64,000 nt of DNA from Erwinia sp. E602 (GCF_018141005.1 NZ_CP046582.1:3720001-3784000); one strand, 5' to 3'. Shown: positions 41,338 to 52,253, numbered from the stretch's first letter. Translations and numbers: made by a program. The notes: generated by a model from the sequence alone, not told the origin.

Positions 41338-42261
41338 TCAGGGTTCCAGCAGCGCCAGCGCCTGCCGCCGCTGGGCTTCGGAGAGGGGCAGATAACCGGA
41401 CTGGCTGACCTGCGCCTGCCCTTCGGCAGACAGCGCCAGCCGCAGGAAGGTGGCGGTCAGCGGTTCCAGCGGCTTGCCGGGCCGTTTGTTAACGTAGATG
41501 TAGAGTGGGCGCGCGTAAGGATAACGGCCGCTGCGGATATTGTCAGAGGTCGGCGCAATCCAGTCGCTGCCGCTGCGTGCCACCGGCACCGTTTTCACCC
41601 CGCTGATATGAAAACCGGCGCTGGCGTAACCAATGCCGTTCAGCGTGCCGGCCACCGCCTGCACCACTGCCGCAGATCCCGGATATTCACCGACGTCGTT
41701 GCGGAAATCACCGTTACACAGCGCCTGCTGTTTAAAGAAGCCCCAGGTGCCCGAAGCCGAGTTACGACCAAAGCGCTGCAGGCTGCGCGCGGCCCACCCC
41801 GGCTGCGTCAGCTGCAGATCTCCCCAGCGGGCTGGCGAGGTGGGTGAACCGCAGTTGCGGGTCACGGAGAAGATCGCGTCCAGCTGCTCAACGTTCAGCC
41901 CCGGCAGCGGATTGTCCTGGTTCACCACCACCACCAGTGCGTCCAGCGCCACCGGCACGGCCAGCGGCAGGTAGCCGTAGCTGTCTTCAAACAGCTGGCG
42001 CTCGGCGGTCTGCATCGGGCGGCTCATCGCCCCCAGCTGCGCCGCCCCGGCCGCCAGCGCGGTGGGCGCGGTGGAAGAACCCGCCGCCTGGATCTGCACG
42101 TTAATCCCCGGATACTGACGGCTGAAGCTCTCCCCCCAGACGGCCATCAGGTTACCGAGGGTGTCTGACCCTACGCTGGTCAGATTACCGGCCAGCATCC
42201 CCTCGCGCGCCGGCGTCAGCGGAGTGAACAATAACATCAGTAGTGCAAACAGCGTTTTCAT
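41338..42261 (-). CDS. PstS-like phosphate-binding protein
   Basis: The start at 42261 yields 307 residues beginning with a signal peptide (MKTLFALLMLLFTPLTPA); an earlier in-frame start would overlap phoR. The mature protein has the phosphate-binding pattern of the PstS family: SVGSDTLGNLM, IQAAGSSTAPTALAAGAAQ and RNSASGTWGFF. It is periplasmic. It follows phoR by 19 bases in the same direction, so it should be co-transcribed with phoBR and induced by phosphate starvation. No pstCAB genes are present here. It may feed a distant Pst transporter or act as a phosphate sensor. Confidence 0.88.
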   Translation of the reverse strand: MKTLFALLMLLFTPLTPAREGMLAGNLTSVGSDTLGNLMAVWGESFSRQYPGINVQIQAAGSSTAPTALAAGAAQLGAMSRPMQTAERQLFEDSYGYLPLAVPVALDALVVVVNQDNPLPGLNVEQLDAIFSVTRNCGSPTSPARWGDLQLTQPGWAARSLQRFGRNSASGTWGFFKQQALCNGDFRNDVGEYPGSAAVVQAVAGTLNGIGYASAGFHISGVKTVPVARSGSDWIAPTSDNIRSGRYPYARPLYIYVNKRPGKPLEPLTATFLRLALSAEGQAQVSQSGYLPLSEAQRRQALALLEP

Positions 42262-42280
42262 CAACAGCGACTCACCAGAG

Positions 42281-43594
42281 TTAACCCAGCGCATTCTCAA
42301 CCCGATCGGCGGTAACAATCAACCTTGGCGGCAACTGAAAGCTGAAACAGGTCTCTTTGCCCGGCTGGCTGGTAATATCCAGCCGGGCGTTATGGTGGCT
42401 GAGCGCGTGCTTTACGATCGCCAGCCCCAGCCCGCTGCCGCCGGTGTTGCGCGAGCGCGCCTTATCCACCCGGTAGAAGCGCTCGGTCAGGCGCGGGATA
42501 TGCTCGGCGGCAATCCCCGGCCCGTTATCCTTCACCGCAAACACCGGCCCCTGCGCGGTACGCAGCCAGCTGACGTCAATCTGCGTGCCGGATGGCGTAT
42601 GGTTGACGGCGTTATAGACCAGGTTGGAGATCGCACTCCGCAGCTGATCGTCGTTGCCGAATACCTTCAGGTGCGGGTCGGTATGGAAGTGAATCTCATG
42701 GCGGCCGTTGCTCAGCGTTTCCGCCTCGCGCTGCAGGATGCGCAGCATCAGCGGCACGTCGACCTTCTCCTGCAGATCCAGCGTCGGCGCCGCTTCGATG
42801 CGCGACAACGTCAGCAGCTGGCTGACCAGGCTGTCCATGCGTTTCGCCTGCTCCTGCATGGTGTGCAGGGCCTTATCACGCAGGCTGCCCTCCAGCACCG
42901 AATCGTTCATCATCTCCAGGTAGCCCTGCAGTACCGTCAGCGGCGTGCGCAGTTCGTGGCTGACGTTGGCGAAGAAGTTACGCCGCGCGCCTTCCAGCTG
43001 GTGCTTCTGGGTCACGTCGCGGGCCACCATCAGCCACTGCCCTTCGGTGTAAGGCATCACGCGGAACTCAAGGTGGCGCTGGTTATTGAGGATCAGGGTG
43101 AGAGGACGGGAGAAATCGCGCTGGCGCAGGTAGCGGGTAAATTCAGGATAACGCAGCAGGTTGAGGATATTCTGCCCGTTGTCCTCCGGCCAGCGCAGGT
43201 TCAGCAGCTGCTGGGCGAGACCGTTACACCAGAAAATGGTGCCCTCTTCGGTGGTCAGCACCACCGCATCCGGCAGCGATTCCGCCCCGCTGCGAAAGCG
43301 TTTAATCAGATGCCCCAGCTCGCGACGGCGACGACGGTTACGCGCCTGCATCTGATACAGGCCGTAAAACAGCGGTTCCCAGCTGCCGCGCCCGCTCGGC
43401 GGCGTCATGCTGCGATCCACCCACAGCCAGTGGGAAAGCCGGAGTAAATTGTTGAAATGAAAACCCAGCACGCAGAGCACTGAGACCAACAGCAGCCAGG
43501 GCAGCCAGCCCGTCAGCAGCCCGATAAAAACGGCGGGCAGGCTGGCGAGCAGCAGCTCAAGCAATAATCTCTTCCAGGAGAGGCGTTCCAACAC
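42281..43594 (-). CDS. phoR: Phosphate regulon sensor histidine kinase PhoR
   Basis: PhoR phosphorylates PhoB when phosphate is low and dephosphorylates it otherwise, under control of the Pst system and PhoU. The 437-residue product has two close N-terminal membrane segments (about residues 10-52), a PAS domain (about 100-200), the phosphoacceptor His213 in [13 protein letters not shown], and an ATPase domain with [17 protein letters not shown] and [12 protein letters not shown]. It lies 23 bases after phoB. Confidence 0.98.
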   Translation of the reverse strand: MLERLSWKRLLLELLLASLPAVFIGLLTGWLPWLLLVSVLCVLGFHFNNLLRLSHWLWVDRSMTPPSGRGSWEPLFYGLYQMQARNRRRRRELGHLIKRFRSGAESLPDAVVLTTEEGTIFWCNGLAQQLLNLRWPEDNGQNILNLLRYPEFTRYLRQRDFSRPLTLILNNQRHLEFRVMPYTEGQWLMVARDVTQKHQLEGARRNFFANVSHELRTPLTVLQGYLEMMNDSVLEGSLRDKALHTMQEQAKRMDSLVSQLLTLSRIEAAPTLDLQEKVDVPLMLRILQREAETLSNGRHEIHFHTDPHLKVFGNDDQLRSAISNLVYNAVNHTPSGTQIDVSWLRTAQGPVFAVKDNGPGIAAEHIPRLTERFYRVDKARSRNTGGSGLGLAIVKHALSHHNARLDITSQPGKETCFSFQLPPRLIVTADRVENALG

Positions 43595-43617
43595 GGTTCA
43601 GACTCCAGCATGAACAC

Positions 43618-44307
43618 TCAATAGCGGGCAGAGAAACGATAACCTGTTCCGCGAACCGTTTGCACCATGCGATCGTGCCCGGTCAGTTCCAGCGCCTTGC
43701 GCAGCCGGCGAATATGCACGTCAACGGTGCGATCTTCAACGTAAACGTTAGTTCCCCACACGTGGTTTAGCAACTGCTCACGGCTGTAGACGCGCTCGGG
43801 GTGGGTCATAAAGAAGTGCAGCAGTTTGTACTCGGTCGGCCCCATCTCCAGCGGCTGGGTGTCGGACATCACCCGGTGCGAGGAGGGATCGAGGCTAAGC
43901 CCCTGAATTTCAATCACCTCCTCCACCGCCATCGGGGAGATGCGGCGCATCACGGCTTTAATGCGTGCCACCAGCTCCTTCGGCGAGAACGGCTTGGTAA
44001 TGTAATCATCCGCGCCCACTTCCAGCCCGCGCACGCGGTCTTCCTCTTCACCGCGCGCGGTCAGCATCATCACCGGAATATCGCGGGTCATCGCTTCACG
44101 CTTAAGATGTTTGATAAACTGAATTCCGGAACCGCCGGGTAACATCCAGTCCAGCAGAATCAAATCGGGCCAGGGTTCGATCAACAGGCTGACCGCGCTG
44201 TCATAATCCTCAGCTTCGATTGGCTGGTAGTCATTTTGCTCAAGAACGAAACACAACATCTCGCGGATTGGGGCTTCATCTTCTACTACCAGAATGCGCT
44301 TAGCCAT
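43618..44307 (-). CDS. phoB: Phosphate regulon response regulator PhoB
   Basis: PhoB is the OmpR-type activator of the Pho regulon. The 229-residue product has acidic residues E9, D10 and phosphoacceptor D53, and Lys in KPFSPKEL, followed by a winged-helix DNA-binding domain with [21 protein letters not shown] split over the recognition region. The length equals E. coli. A Pho box lies 54-81 bases upstream, giving autoregulation. It is divergent from sbcD. Confidence 0.99.
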   Translation of the reverse strand: MAKRILVVEDEAPIREMLCFVLEQNDYQPIEAEDYDSAVSLLIEPWPDLILLDWMLPGGSGIQFIKHLKREAMTRDIPVMMLTARGEEEDRVRGLEVGADDYITKPFSPKELVARIKAVMRRISPMAVEEVIEIQGLSLDPSSHRVMSDTQPLEMGPTEYKLLHFFMTHPERVYSREQLLNHVWGTNVYVEDRTVDVHIRRLRKALELTGHDRMVQTVRGTGYRFSARY

Positions 44308-44360
44308 TATTGCTCCTGCTCGGGTGACAAAAAGTCACGGGTTTATGCGGCGCCATTATG

Positions 44361-44388
44361 CGTCAGTTTTATGACACTTTTATGAAAA
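44361..44388 (-). promoter_or_regulatory. Pho box of the phoBR operon
   Basis: The minus strand reads TTTTCATAAAAGTGTCATAAA followed by ACTGACG here. The repeated CATAAA/GTGTCAT units are spaced 11 bases, as in PhoB sites, and closely match the E. coli phoB promoter as I recall it. Confidence 0.85.
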
Positions 44389-44504
44389 AAGCACCCGATA
44401 AATGACAGTTCACTGCGGCCCCACAGCCCACGGGTTATCAATGGTTTGCCAGCGGTACAATGTTTATAATCAGTCTCACGCTTTTCCGCCATGCAGGGAG
44501 TTTC

Positions 44505-45725
44505 ATGCGCATCATTCATACCGCCGACTGGCATCTCGGGCAGTTTTTTTATACCAAAAGCCGGGCAGCCGAACATCAGGCCTTTCTTGACTGGCTGCTG
44601 GAGCAGGCCGAGGAGCAGCAGGCGGATGCCATTATCGTCGCAGGCGATATTTTCGACACGGGTTCACCGCCCAGCTATGCCCGCGAGCTGTACAACCGCT
44701 TTATCGTCAGGCTGCAACCCACCGGCTGCCAGCTGATCGTGCTGGGCGGCAACCATGACTCCGTCGCCATGCTCAACGAATCCCGCGAGCTGCTGGCCTG
44801 CCTGAATACCCGGGTGATAGCCGCCGCCGGTGACGACATCGCCGGGCAGGTGCTGCTGCTCAACCAGCGCGACGGGCAGGCCGGCGCGCTGCTGTGCGCC
44901 ATTCCGTTCCTGCGGCCGCGCGATATCCTGCACAGCCAGAGCGGGCAGTCGGGGCGCGAGAAGCAGCTCAGCCTGCTGGAGGCGATCGCCGGACACTATC
45001 AGCAGTGCTGGCAGGAGGCGCTGGCCCGGCGTGAGGCCCTCGGCGTGACGCTGCCGATTATTGCCACCGGTCACCTGACCACCCTCGGCGTCACCAAAAG
45101 TGACGCGGTGCGCGATATCTACATCGGCACGCTCGACGCGTTTCCGGCCGACGCGTTTCCGCCCGCCGACTATATCGCCCTCGGCCATATTCACCGCGCC
45201 CAACGCATCGCCAACAGCGAGCATATCCGCTACAGCGGATCGCCCATCCCGCTAAGCTTCGATGAGCTCGGTAAGGAAAAGAGCGTCTTTCTTGTTGATT
45301 TCTCTCAGGGAAAACTCAGCAGCGTCACCCCGCTGGCCATCCCCGCGTTTCAGCCGATGCAGATGATCAAAGGGTCGCTGGCGGAGATTGAACAGCAGCT
45401 GGCCGCCGTGCAGCCGCACCCGAGCGGCAGGCCGGTCTGGCTGGATATTGAGATCGTCACCGACACCTGGCTGAGCGACCTGCAGCGCCATATTCAGCAG
45501 CTGACCGAAGCGCTGCCGGTCGAGGTGATTCTGCTGCGCCGCAGCCGCGAACAGCGGGAGAAAAACCTTGCCCGCCAGCAGAACGAAACCCTGAGCGAGC
45601 TGAGCGTGGAAGAGGTGTTCGCCCGCCGCCTGGCGCTGGAAGAGGAAGCCCCGGAGCGGCTGGCACGCGCCGGCGTGCTGTTTGCGCAGACCCTGGAAGC
45701 GGTGCGCCACGAGGAACAGCCATGA
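44505..45725 (+). CDS. sbcD: Exonuclease subunit SbcD (Mre11 family)
   Basis: SbcD is the nuclease of the SbcCD complex, which cuts DNA hairpins and processes blocked ends. The start at 44505 gives [15 protein letters not shown] and 406 residues (E. coli 400), after GCAGGGAGTTTC; an earlier frame lacks support. Phosphoesterase motifs are present in order: DWHLG, AGDIFD, GGNHD, GHLT and GHIHRAQ. Its stop overlaps the sbcC start (ATGA), and both are divergent from phoB as in E. coli. Confidence 0.98.
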   Translation: MRIIHTADWHLGQFFYTKSRAAEHQAFLDWLLEQAEEQQADAIIVAGDIFDTGSPPSYARELYNRFIVRLQPTGCQLIVLGGNHDSVAMLNESRELLACLNTRVIAAAGDDIAGQVLLLNQRDGQAGALLCAIPFLRPRDILHSQSGQSGREKQLSLLEAIAGHYQQCWQEALARREALGVTLPIIATGHLTTLGVTKSDAVRDIYIGTLDAFPADAFPPADYIALGHIHRAQRIANSEHIRYSGSPIPLSFDELGKEKSVFLVDFSQGKLSSVTPLAIPAFQPMQMIKGSLAEIEQQLAAVQPHPSGRPVWLDIEIVTDTWLSDLQRHIQQLTEALPVEVILLRRSREQREKNLARQQNETLSELSVEEVFARRLALEEEAPERLARAGVLFAQTLEAVRHEEQP

Positions 45726-48700
45726 AAATACTCACCCTGCGGTTTAAAAATCTCAACTCCCTCAAGGGCGAGTGGAAGATCGACTTCAGCGCAGAGCCCT
45801 TTGCCAGCAACGGGTTGTTTGCCATCACCGGCCCGACCGGGGCCGGCAAAACCACCCTGCTGGATGCGATCTGCCTGGCGCTGTACCACGAAACACCGCG
45901 CCTGAAGGGCATCACCCAGTCGCAGAACGACCTGATGACCCGCGATACGGCGGATTGCCTGGCCGAGGTGGAGTTTGAGGTCAAGGGCGAAGCCTATCGC
46001 GCTTTCTGGAGCCAGAACCGCGCGCGCGGCGCCAGCGACGGCAACCTGCAGGCCCCGCGCGTGGAGCTGGCGCGCTGCGATGACGGTAAAATTCTCGCCG
46101 AGAAGGTTAAAGACAAGCTGGAGATCACCGCCGCGCTGACCGGGCTGGACTTCGATCGCTTTACCAAGTCGATGATGCTGTCGCAGGGGCAGTTTGCCGC
46201 CTTCCTCAACGCCGACGCCAATAAACGCGCCGAGCTGCTGGAGGAGCTGACCGGTACCGAGATTTACGGCCGCCTCTCAAGCGCGGTGTTTGAGCGCCAC
46301 AAGCTGGCAAAAAGCGAGCTGGATACGCTGCGCGTTCAGGTTTCGGCGATGGAACTGTTGAACGAGGAGCAGCAGCAGGCGCTGCAACAACAGCTGGCAC
46401 AGCTTACAGAGAGTGAGCAAGCGCTCACATCAAAACAGCAGCAACAGCAGCGGGAACGGGCCGAACTCCATCAGCTCGGCCTGTTACAGCAGGAGCAGCA
46501 GCAGCTGACGCAACAGCACGCCCGGCTGGCGGAGCAGCGCCAGCAGGCGCAACAGGAGCTGGCCGCCGCTACCGACGCGCATCAGCAGGCGATTGCAGCC
46601 CAGACGCAACAGGCCGCCGTGCGACAGCAGCAGGAGACGCTGATCGCCGAACAGGTATCGCCGCTGGACCATCAGCTGGCTACCTTACGCGATCGTGCAA
46701 CAGAACTGGCGCGCGAGCGAAGTGAGTACCAACAATTGCTTAGCCGCCGGCAGCAGGAACACGCGGCTAACCAGCAGCAACGTCAGCAGAAGCAGGCGGA
46801 GCAGCAGCGGCTGGCCGACTGGAGCCAGCAGCATTCGCACTACGCACGCTACGGTGAGTCGTTGCCGCTGTGGCGCGAACGTTTCCGCCAGCAGCAGCAA
46901 AGTAAGCAATCACTCACTCAGCAGCAGCTGCGGGTCGCCGCGCAACACCAGGCGCTGCAGGATTTGCAGCAGACGCAGCAACAGCTTGAACAGCAGTCCG
47001 GGCCGCTGCGCCAGCAGCTGGATGCCGCAGAACTGAGCCTGAAACAGGCGCAGCAGGCGCTGGACGCACTGCCCCAGCGCAACGATGAGCCCGCCCTGCG
47101 CGAGTCGCTGGCTACCGCCACTCGCCTGCGGCCGCAGCGCCAGCAGCTCGCCACCCTGCTGCCGCAGTGGCAGCAGCTGCGGCTGCGCCGCCAGCGTCTG
47201 GCAGAGGAGCGGACGGAGCTGGTGCAGCAGATCGCCCGCACGGGCGAGCAGTTACTGAACCTGCGCAGCCAGTGGAAAGAGAAAAATGAGCACGAACAGG
47301 ATCTGAAACGGCGCTGTGAGCTGGAACGACAGATTGCCGATCTGGCTCAGCACCGTGCCCGGCTGGAGCCTGGCCAGCCCTGCCCGCTGTGTGGTTCCGA
47401 ATCCCATCCGGCAGTGGCCGAGTACCAGGCGCTGCAGCTGACGGAAAATCAGCAGCGCCATGCGTTACTGCTGCAGCAGGTTCAGACGCTGAAAGAGCAA
47501 GGCACCGCCTGCGGCGAGCAGCAGAAACAGCTACAGCTGCAGGACGCACGCCTGCTGCGTGAAGAGCAGGAGGCGCAGCAGCAGGCAGAACAGTTGAGCC
47601 AGCAGTGGCAGCAGGCGGCACAGCCGTTAGAGATGCCGTTCAGTCCTGATCAAAGCGAGCAGGCAAGTGACTGGCTGCAGGCGCAGGAGCGCCAGGAGGC
47701 GGGTCAGCAGCAGCTGCTGACCGCGCTGGAGCAGGCGTTGCGCCTGTGCCAGCAGCGGAAAGAGTCCCTGCAGCAACAGCAGCTGGCGTGGCAGGCGCTG
47801 CAGCAGCGCAGCCTGCTGCTCCAGCAACAGCTGACCAGCGCCGCAGAACAGCTGCAGTCTCTACAGCAGCAACTGGAGCAGGACAGCCAGCAGGCCGCGC
47901 GCCAGCGGCAGGAGCTGTCCGCATCGCTGCAGGCGCTGGGCCTGACCTTGCCGGACGGTGACGATGACGGCTGGCTGCAGCAGAGTGAACAGCACTGGCA
48001 GCAGTGGCAGCAGAACGCCGCCGCGCTGGCCGCGCTGGCACCGGAGCTGGCGACGCTGGCCAGCCGCCAGCAGGCGCTGGATGACGATGTGCAGCAGCAG
48101 CAACAGCGCCTGACTGCCCTGGACAAGCGCCTGCAGCAGCAGCAGCAGACCCTCGATGGCCTGCAGCAACAGCGCCAGCAGCTGTTTGGCCTGCGCCAGG
48201 TGAGCGAGGCGCTGCAGGCGCTGCGCGACGCTTCAGAGCAGCAGCAGCAGGCGGTTCAACAAAGTCAGCAGCGCTGGCAGCAGCAGCAGGACCAGATAAA
48301 TACCCTGACCGGGCAGCATAAATCACTAAATGAACAACTCATCGCGCTACAGACGCGGCTAAGTGAGGCGGAACAGCAGCTGAACCATCCTGAAAACCCG
48401 GCGGAAATGCGCGCAACGCTCGATGCCAGCCTGGCTGCGCTGACCGCGGAGCTGCGTGAAAACGCCGGCCAGCAGGGGCAGTTGCGCCAGCAGCTCGGCC
48501 AGGATTTACTGCGCCGCCAGCAGTTGCAGAACCTGCTGACGCAGATTGCGGCTAATGAGCAGCAGCTGGAGGACTGGGCGTTCCTCAACCAGCTGATCGG
48601 TTCCAGAGAGGGGGACAAGTTCCGCCGCTTTGCCCAGGGGCTGACCCTCGACCATCTGGTGTGGCTGGCTAACAACCAGCTCAACCGCCTGCACGGCCGC

Positions 48701-49078
48701 TATCTGCTGCAGCGAAAATCGCAGGAGGCGCTGGAGCTGGAGGTCGTGGATACCTGGCAGGCGGACGCCCGTCGCGATACCCGCACCCTCTCCGGCGGTG
48801 AAAGTTTCCTCGTCAGCCTGGCGCTGGCGCTGGCGCTCTCCGACCTGGTAAGCCATAAAACGCGCATCGAGTCGCTGTTCCTGGATGAAGGCTTTGGCAC
48901 GCTGGATGCGGAAACGCTGGATAGCGCGCTGGACGCGCTGGATGCACTTAACGCCAGCGGTAAAACCATTGGCGTGATCAGCCACGTTGAGGCGATGAAG
49001 GAGCGTATTCCGGTGCAGATTCGGGTGAAAAAGATTAACGGGCTGGGCTACAGCAAGCTGGAGACGCCACAGGCGTGA
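45722..49078 (+). CDS. sbcC: Exonuclease subunit SbcC (Rad50 family ATPase)
   Basis: SbcC is the SMC-like ATPase partner of SbcD. The 1118-residue product has Walker [10 protein letters not shown] at residues 37-45, a long double coiled coil, the zinc-hook CPLC with Cys554 and Cys557 near the middle, and a C-terminal half ATPase with signature [16 protein letters not shown] and Walker [12 protein letters not shown]. It is about 70 residues longer than E. coli SbcC (1048). The coiled coils are extremely rich in glutamine, encoded mostly by CAG. It is followed by a strong terminator. Confidence 0.98.
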   Translation: MKILTLRFKNLNSLKGEWKIDFSAEPFASNGLFAITGPTGAGKTTLLDAICLALYHETPRLKGITQSQNDLMTRDTADCLAEVEFEVKGEAYRAFWSQNRARGASDGNLQAPRVELARCDDGKILAEKVKDKLEITAALTGLDFDRFTKSMMLSQGQFAAFLNADANKRAELLEELTGTEIYGRLSSAVFERHKLAKSELDTLRVQVSAMELLNEEQQQALQQQLAQLTESEQALTSKQQQQQRERAELHQLGLLQQEQQQLTQQHARLAEQRQQAQQELAAATDAHQQAIAAQTQQAAVRQQQETLIAEQVSPLDHQLATLRDRATELARERSEYQQLLSRRQQEHAANQQQRQQKQAEQQRLADWSQQHSHYARYGESLPLWRERFRQQQQSKQSLTQQQLRVAAQHQALQDLQQTQQQLEQQSGPLRQQLDAAELSLKQAQQALDALPQRNDEPALRESLATATRLRPQRQQLATLLPQWQQLRLRRQRLAEERTELVQQIARTGEQLLNLRSQWKEKNEHEQDLKRRCELERQIADLAQHRARLEPGQPCPLCGSESHPAVAEYQALQLTENQQRHALLLQQVQTLKEQGTACGEQQKQLQLQDARLLREEQEAQQQAEQLSQQWQQAAQPLEMPFSPDQSEQASDWLQAQERQEAGQQQLLTALEQALRLCQQRKESLQQQQLAWQALQQRSLLLQQQLTSAAEQLQSLQQQLEQDSQQAARQRQELSASLQALGLTLPDGDDDGWLQQSEQHWQQWQQNAAALAALAPELATLASRQQALDDDVQQQQQRLTALDKRLQQQQQTLDGLQQQRQQLFGLRQVSEALQALRDASEQQQQAVQQSQQRWQQQQDQINTLTGQHKSLNEQLIALQTRLSEAEQQLNHPENPAEMRATLDASLAALTAELRENAGQQGQLRQQLGQDLLRRQQLQNLLTQIAANEQQLEDWAFLNQLIGSREGDKFRRFAQGLTLDHLVWLANNQLNRLHGRYLLQRKSQEALELEVVDTWQADARRDTRTLSGGESFLVSLALALALSDLVSHKTRIESLFLDEGFGTLDAETLDSALDALDALNASGKTIGVISHVEAMKERIPVQIRVKKINGLGYSKLETPQA

Positions 49079-49132
49079 AAAAACCGTATCGACAGGGATA
49101 AATCGTTGTGATGGACGATTGTCATCCAGCAA

Positions 49133-49164
49133 AAAGGGGAAGCAGCGCAGGCTGCTTCCCCTTT
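49133..49164. terminator. Bidirectional terminator between sbcC and the lipoprotein operon
   Basis: AAAGGGGAAGCAG at 49133-49145 pairs perfectly with CTGCTTCCCCTTT at 49152-49164. T-rich bases follow on the minus strand and GTTTGTC on the plus strand. Confidence 0.9.
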
Positions 49165-49174
49165 GTTTGTCAGC

Positions 49175-49825
49175 TTACAGCGTGGAAACCGGCTTTTTAC
49201 GCGGTCCCGGCAGAATGGCACCGTTGGCGCCGCTCGCCGTTAACAGCGAGGCACCAGCAAGGACAGCAATATCGTGGCTCTTGTCGCTGATATTGCTGGC
49301 GATCTGCTTGACCGCAGCGCTAATCAGCACGCCAATGACGCCGTTATTGTTGTTGTTCTGCGCGTCAGAGGCATAGCCGCTGCCGGACCAGATCTGCCTG
49401 CCGCTGCGCAGGTCCACCAGGCGAGCGCTAGCACGCACCGCAGTGACGCTGTCAAATACCTGATATTGCGCACCATATTCGGTGACGTCGAGATACAGCG
49501 CCGCATCGGCGTTAAAGATTTCACGCAGTTTGGCGCTGCTTACCGACTGGGCATCGGCAGCCGTTGCCAGACCGTTCTGCTCGAAGGTTTTTTCCACCAC
49601 CGCCACAGGGAAAACGTAGTAACCGGACTCGGCCAGCGGACCGGTGACCACAGAGACCAGGCTATGGGCAGCGTTCACGTCCGGCGAACTGTTTTTCACC
49701 GGCAGCACCACGATCGACGCCGGTTTGCTGGCGCGAAACGCCGTGTAATCATAGGGGGCCTGCTTTGCGCAGCCGCTGAGAAGTAAGCCTGCCGCAACGG
49801 CAACCAGCGCGAGTAATTTATTCAC
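49175..49825 (-). CDS. DUF799 (GNA1162-type) lipoprotein
   Basis: The 216-residue product has a lipoprotein signal with lipobox LSGC and Cys19, then an alpha/beta domain of the kind found in TolB-like and CsgG-like lipoproteins (ASIVVLPVKNSSPDV, IFNADAALYLDVTEYG). A run of five asparagines occurs near residue 154. It is the last gene of a three-lipoprotein operon and overlaps the DUF4810 gene by 4 bases. Neisserial GNA1162 is a surface antigen of this family; function is unknown. Outer-membrane location is inferred. Confidence 0.87.
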   Translation of the reverse strand: MNKLLALVAVAAGLLLSGCAKQAPYDYTAFRASKPASIVVLPVKNSSPDVNAAHSLVSVVTGPLAESGYYVFPVAVVEKTFEQNGLATAADAQSVSSAKLREIFNADAALYLDVTEYGAQYQVFDSVTAVRASARLVDLRSGRQIWSGSGYASDAQNNNNNGVIGVLISAAVKQIASNISDKSHDIAVLAGASLLTASGANGAILPGPRKKPVSTL

Positions 49826-50172
49826 TGCTTTTTCTCCTTATTACGCATCAGAAAGTCCATGTATGCAGCGGATTCCGGGAACTGCGTTTTCTCAGCGTTA
49901 AACTGGGCAAAGGCCAAATCAGGACGGCTGGTATCAACATAAAGCAGGCCCAGCTGCGCATGTAATCCAGGAGGTACCGGTTTATTTTTGGCTTTAGCCT
50001 GCTCCAGCACTTTATTCAGCGTATCAATTTGCTGCTGGGGAGAAACGTCGTGCTGATAATAGCTGTAAAGCGCAGGCTCGTAGTCTCCCCAATAATAGAT
50101 CGGTTCAACTTTTTTGGCGCAGGCACTCATTAACAGCGCCGCCAAAGCGACGCCGATAATTTTTCCATTCAT
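49822..50172 (-). CDS. DUF4810 lipoprotein
   Basis: The 116-residue product has lipobox MSAC with Cys18 and a helical C-terminal region (about residues 45-110) with a tetratricopeptide-like look (VLEQAKAKNKPVPPGLHAQL, DLAFAQFNAEKTQFP). It sits between the CsgG-family gene and the DUF799 gene, with a 4-base overlap downstream and 17 bases upstream. These three families occur together in other proteobacteria, which suggests a joint envelope complex. The function is not known. Confidence 0.87.
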   Translation of the reverse strand: MNGKIIGVALAALLMSACAKKVEPIYYWGDYEPALYSYYQHDVSPQQQIDTLNKVLEQAKAKNKPVPPGLHAQLGLLYVDTSRPDLAFAQFNAEKTQFPESAAYMDFLMRNKEKKQ

Positions 50173-50189
50173 GATGTCATAATCCCTTA

Positions 50190-50864
50190 TTATTTAGCCG
50201 GACGCCACGCGCCGGACTCAATTCCATTAACCAGATGATTTACTGCTTCACGGATGGCGAGATCCATCACCTTGCCATTCAGCGTGGAGTCATAGCTGGC
50301 GGTGCCGCCAAAGCCAATCACTTCACGATTAGACAGGCTGTACTCTCCCGCGCCCTGCACGGAATAGACCACTTCCGAGGTGGTGACATCTACCACGTTC
50401 AGATTCACTTTCGCATAGGCCACCTGGGATTTTCCACGGCCGAGAATGCCCCACAGCTGCTGATCGCCCACTTCTTTACGGCCAAATTCGGTGATATCAC
50501 CGGTAATGACGTAGCTGGCGCCCTTAATCGACTGCTGGCTGCCCTTGTACTGCGCTTCGGCTTTCAGTTCTTCGAGGTTAGCGCGATCCAGCACGTTAAA
50601 GCGGCCGGTCTGCTGCAGGTGGGTAATCAGAATAGTTTTCGACTGATTGCCGAGGCGATCGACACCGTCGGAGAAGATACCATTCATATAGGACGAGCGG
50701 TTATCGAACTTCCCAACGGCAATTGGACTTTTCACGCCCTGATATTGCGGCTGGCTGGCTGCGGTCACCTGCGGTGCTTCGATGGTGCGCGAGGATTCGG
50801 TGGCGCAGCCGCTGAGCACGGCGCTGCTGAATAGGGTTAAAGCAATAAGATTTCTGGAGTTCAT
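50190..50864 (-). CDS. CsgG/HfaB family lipoprotein
   Basis: The start at 50864 follows AGGGATATGAA and gives a 224-residue lipoprotein with lipobox LSGC and Cys19; a longer frame adds 44 unrelated residues. The mature part has the CsgG core: PIAVGKFDNRS, LITHLQQTGRFNVLDR and GASYVITGDITEFGRK. CsgG itself is the curli secretion pore, but here no curli genes csgA, csgB, csgE or csgF are nearby, and the neighbours are DUF4810 and DUF799 lipoproteins. A role in outer-membrane assembly or secretion is plausible but not shown. Confidence 0.88.
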   Translation of the reverse strand: MNSRNLIALTLFSSAVLSGCATESSRTIEAPQVTAASQPQYQGVKSPIAVGKFDNRSSYMNGIFSDGVDRLGNQSKTILITHLQQTGRFNVLDRANLEELKAEAQYKGSQQSIKGASYVITGDITEFGRKEVGDQQLWGILGRGKSQVAYAKVNLNVVDVTTSEVVYSVQGAGEYSLSNREVIGFGGTASYDSTLNGKVMDLAIREAVNHLVNGIESGAWRPAK

Positions 50865-51202
50865 TTCATATCCCTGAAAGAAGTCAGCCAAACAGCGAAT
50901 TAAGCCAGATACACTGGCAAAGCCGAATGACTTTTCGGCAAAAAAGTGTGAAGAGATTCTGATAGCAGTCCTGCTGCTGGCGGTAGAGATTATCATATCG
51001 AACTAAAAAATATAGCCAAAAGAATAAATAAATTTAATGTCGCACGGTGAATATCCACCGCCTTACAAAAAAACAGCGTAATTCGGCTTCCTGCGCGCAA
51101 TTAAATAAGAAAAATCCGTTTTGTTCTTCAGGTATTCACGCGCGTTAATCACGCGCGTGAACAGGCTTTATTTAGATATTATTAGTTTGTTTCGGCAACG
51201 CT
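50865..51202. other. Intergenic region between the lipoprotein operon and mak
   Basis: This 338-base AT-rich stretch holds the promoter side of the lipoprotein operon and the 3' side of mak. An 11-base inverted repeat, TTCACGCGCGT at 51135-51145 and ACGCGCGTGAA at 51151-51161, may end mak although no U run follows on the minus strand. I see no gene. Confidence 0.6.
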
Positions 51203-52108
51203 TTACAGCGGCCATAACCACGCCGCTCCACGGACGCCGCTGGAGTCACCGTGCACCGCCTGACGGATCGGCGTGGTAAATTCACCGCCGAACACCCAGT
51301 TTTTGACCAGCGCCGGAACGGTCTGGTACAGGCGTTCCACGTTACTCATGCCTCCACCCAGCACGATCATATCCGGATCCAGAATATTTACCACGTGCGC
51401 CAGCGATTTCGCCAGCCGGATCTCATAACGGCTTAACGCCAGCTCTGCCAGCGGGTCCTGCTGCTGCTGGCGTTGCATAATCTCAGCACCGCTCAGCGCG
51501 ATGCCGCTCAGGCGCTGGTAGTCGGTGGCAAACCCGGTACCCGAAATAAACGTTTCAATACAGCCGGCATGGCCGCAGTAACAGGGCACCTCCGCCCGGT
51601 AGCGCAACTCATCCTCGTCCATCCACGGCAGCGGGTTGTGCCCCCATTCGCCACCGTTGCCGTTGCCACCCGCGTGCGCCTGACCGTTCAGCGCCACGCC
51701 GGCACCGCAGCCGGTGCCTATAATCACCGCAAACACCGTCTGCTGCCCCGCCGCCGCGCCGTCCACCGCCTCGGAGACGGCAAGACAGTTAGCGTCATTG
51801 GCAATTCTGACCTCACGACCCAGCAGCCGCTGCAGATCGGCGTCCAGCGGCTGGCCGTTCAGCCAGGTGGAATTGGCATTTTTCACCCGCCGCGTCAGCG
51901 GTGACAGCGTCCCCGGAATACCGACGCCCACGCTGCCACGCTGGCCGGTCGCCGCCTCGGCCTGTTCGACCAGCCCGACGATGGCCGCCAGCGTCTGCGG
52001 ATAATCATCACGCGGCGTGGCGACACGATGGCGGAACAGCGATTCCCCCTGGTCAGATAACGCGATCACTTCTGTTTTGGTGCCACCTAAATCGATACCG
52101 ATCCGCAC
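51203..52108 (-). CDS. mak: Fructokinase (ROK family)
   Basis: Mak phosphorylates fructose, and mannose weakly, with ATP in the cytoplasm. The 301-residue product has the ATP motif [11 protein letters not shown] at residues 4-14, the ROK signature with the zinc-binding [12 protein letters not shown] near residue 180 and the histidine of [10 protein letters not shown]. coli Mak has 302 residues. It is divergent from rdgC as in E. coli. Confidence 0.96.
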   Translation of the reverse strand: MRIGIDLGGTKTEVIALSDQGESLFRHRVATPRDDYPQTLAAIVGLVEQAEAATGQRGSVGVGIPGTLSPLTRRVKNANSTWLNGQPLDADLQRLLGREVRIANDANCLAVSEAVDGAAAGQQTVFAVIIGTGCGAGVALNGQAHAGGNGNGGEWGHNPLPWMDEDELRYRAEVPCYCGHAGCIETFISGTGFATDYQRLSGIALSGAEIMQRQQQQDPLAELALSRYEIRLAKSLAHVVNILDPDMIVLGGGMSNVERLYQTVPALVKNWVFGGEFTTPIRQAVHGDSSGVRGAAWLWPL

Positions 52109-52253
52109 GGGTTAGTCCTTATGAATTAACGCTGAGACCCTTACCTTAAAAGGCGAAAGGCGGAAAGGCAATGAAACCCCGCCGCCGATTCGCTATCATG
52201 CGCGCTGACTTTGAACATGCGCGCCTTTTGCGCGCCCTGAGAGGGAATGCAGC

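Noticed and set aside
42161..43447. Plus-strand frame of 428 codons opposite phoR and the PstS-like gene
   Set aside because: It spans two well-supported minus-strand genes and their junction, and its translation resembles no family.
46380..48330. Dense CAG words as a possible tandem repeat or CRISPR-like array
   Set aside because: There is no constant repeat unit or spacer; they encode glutamine in the SbcC coiled coil.
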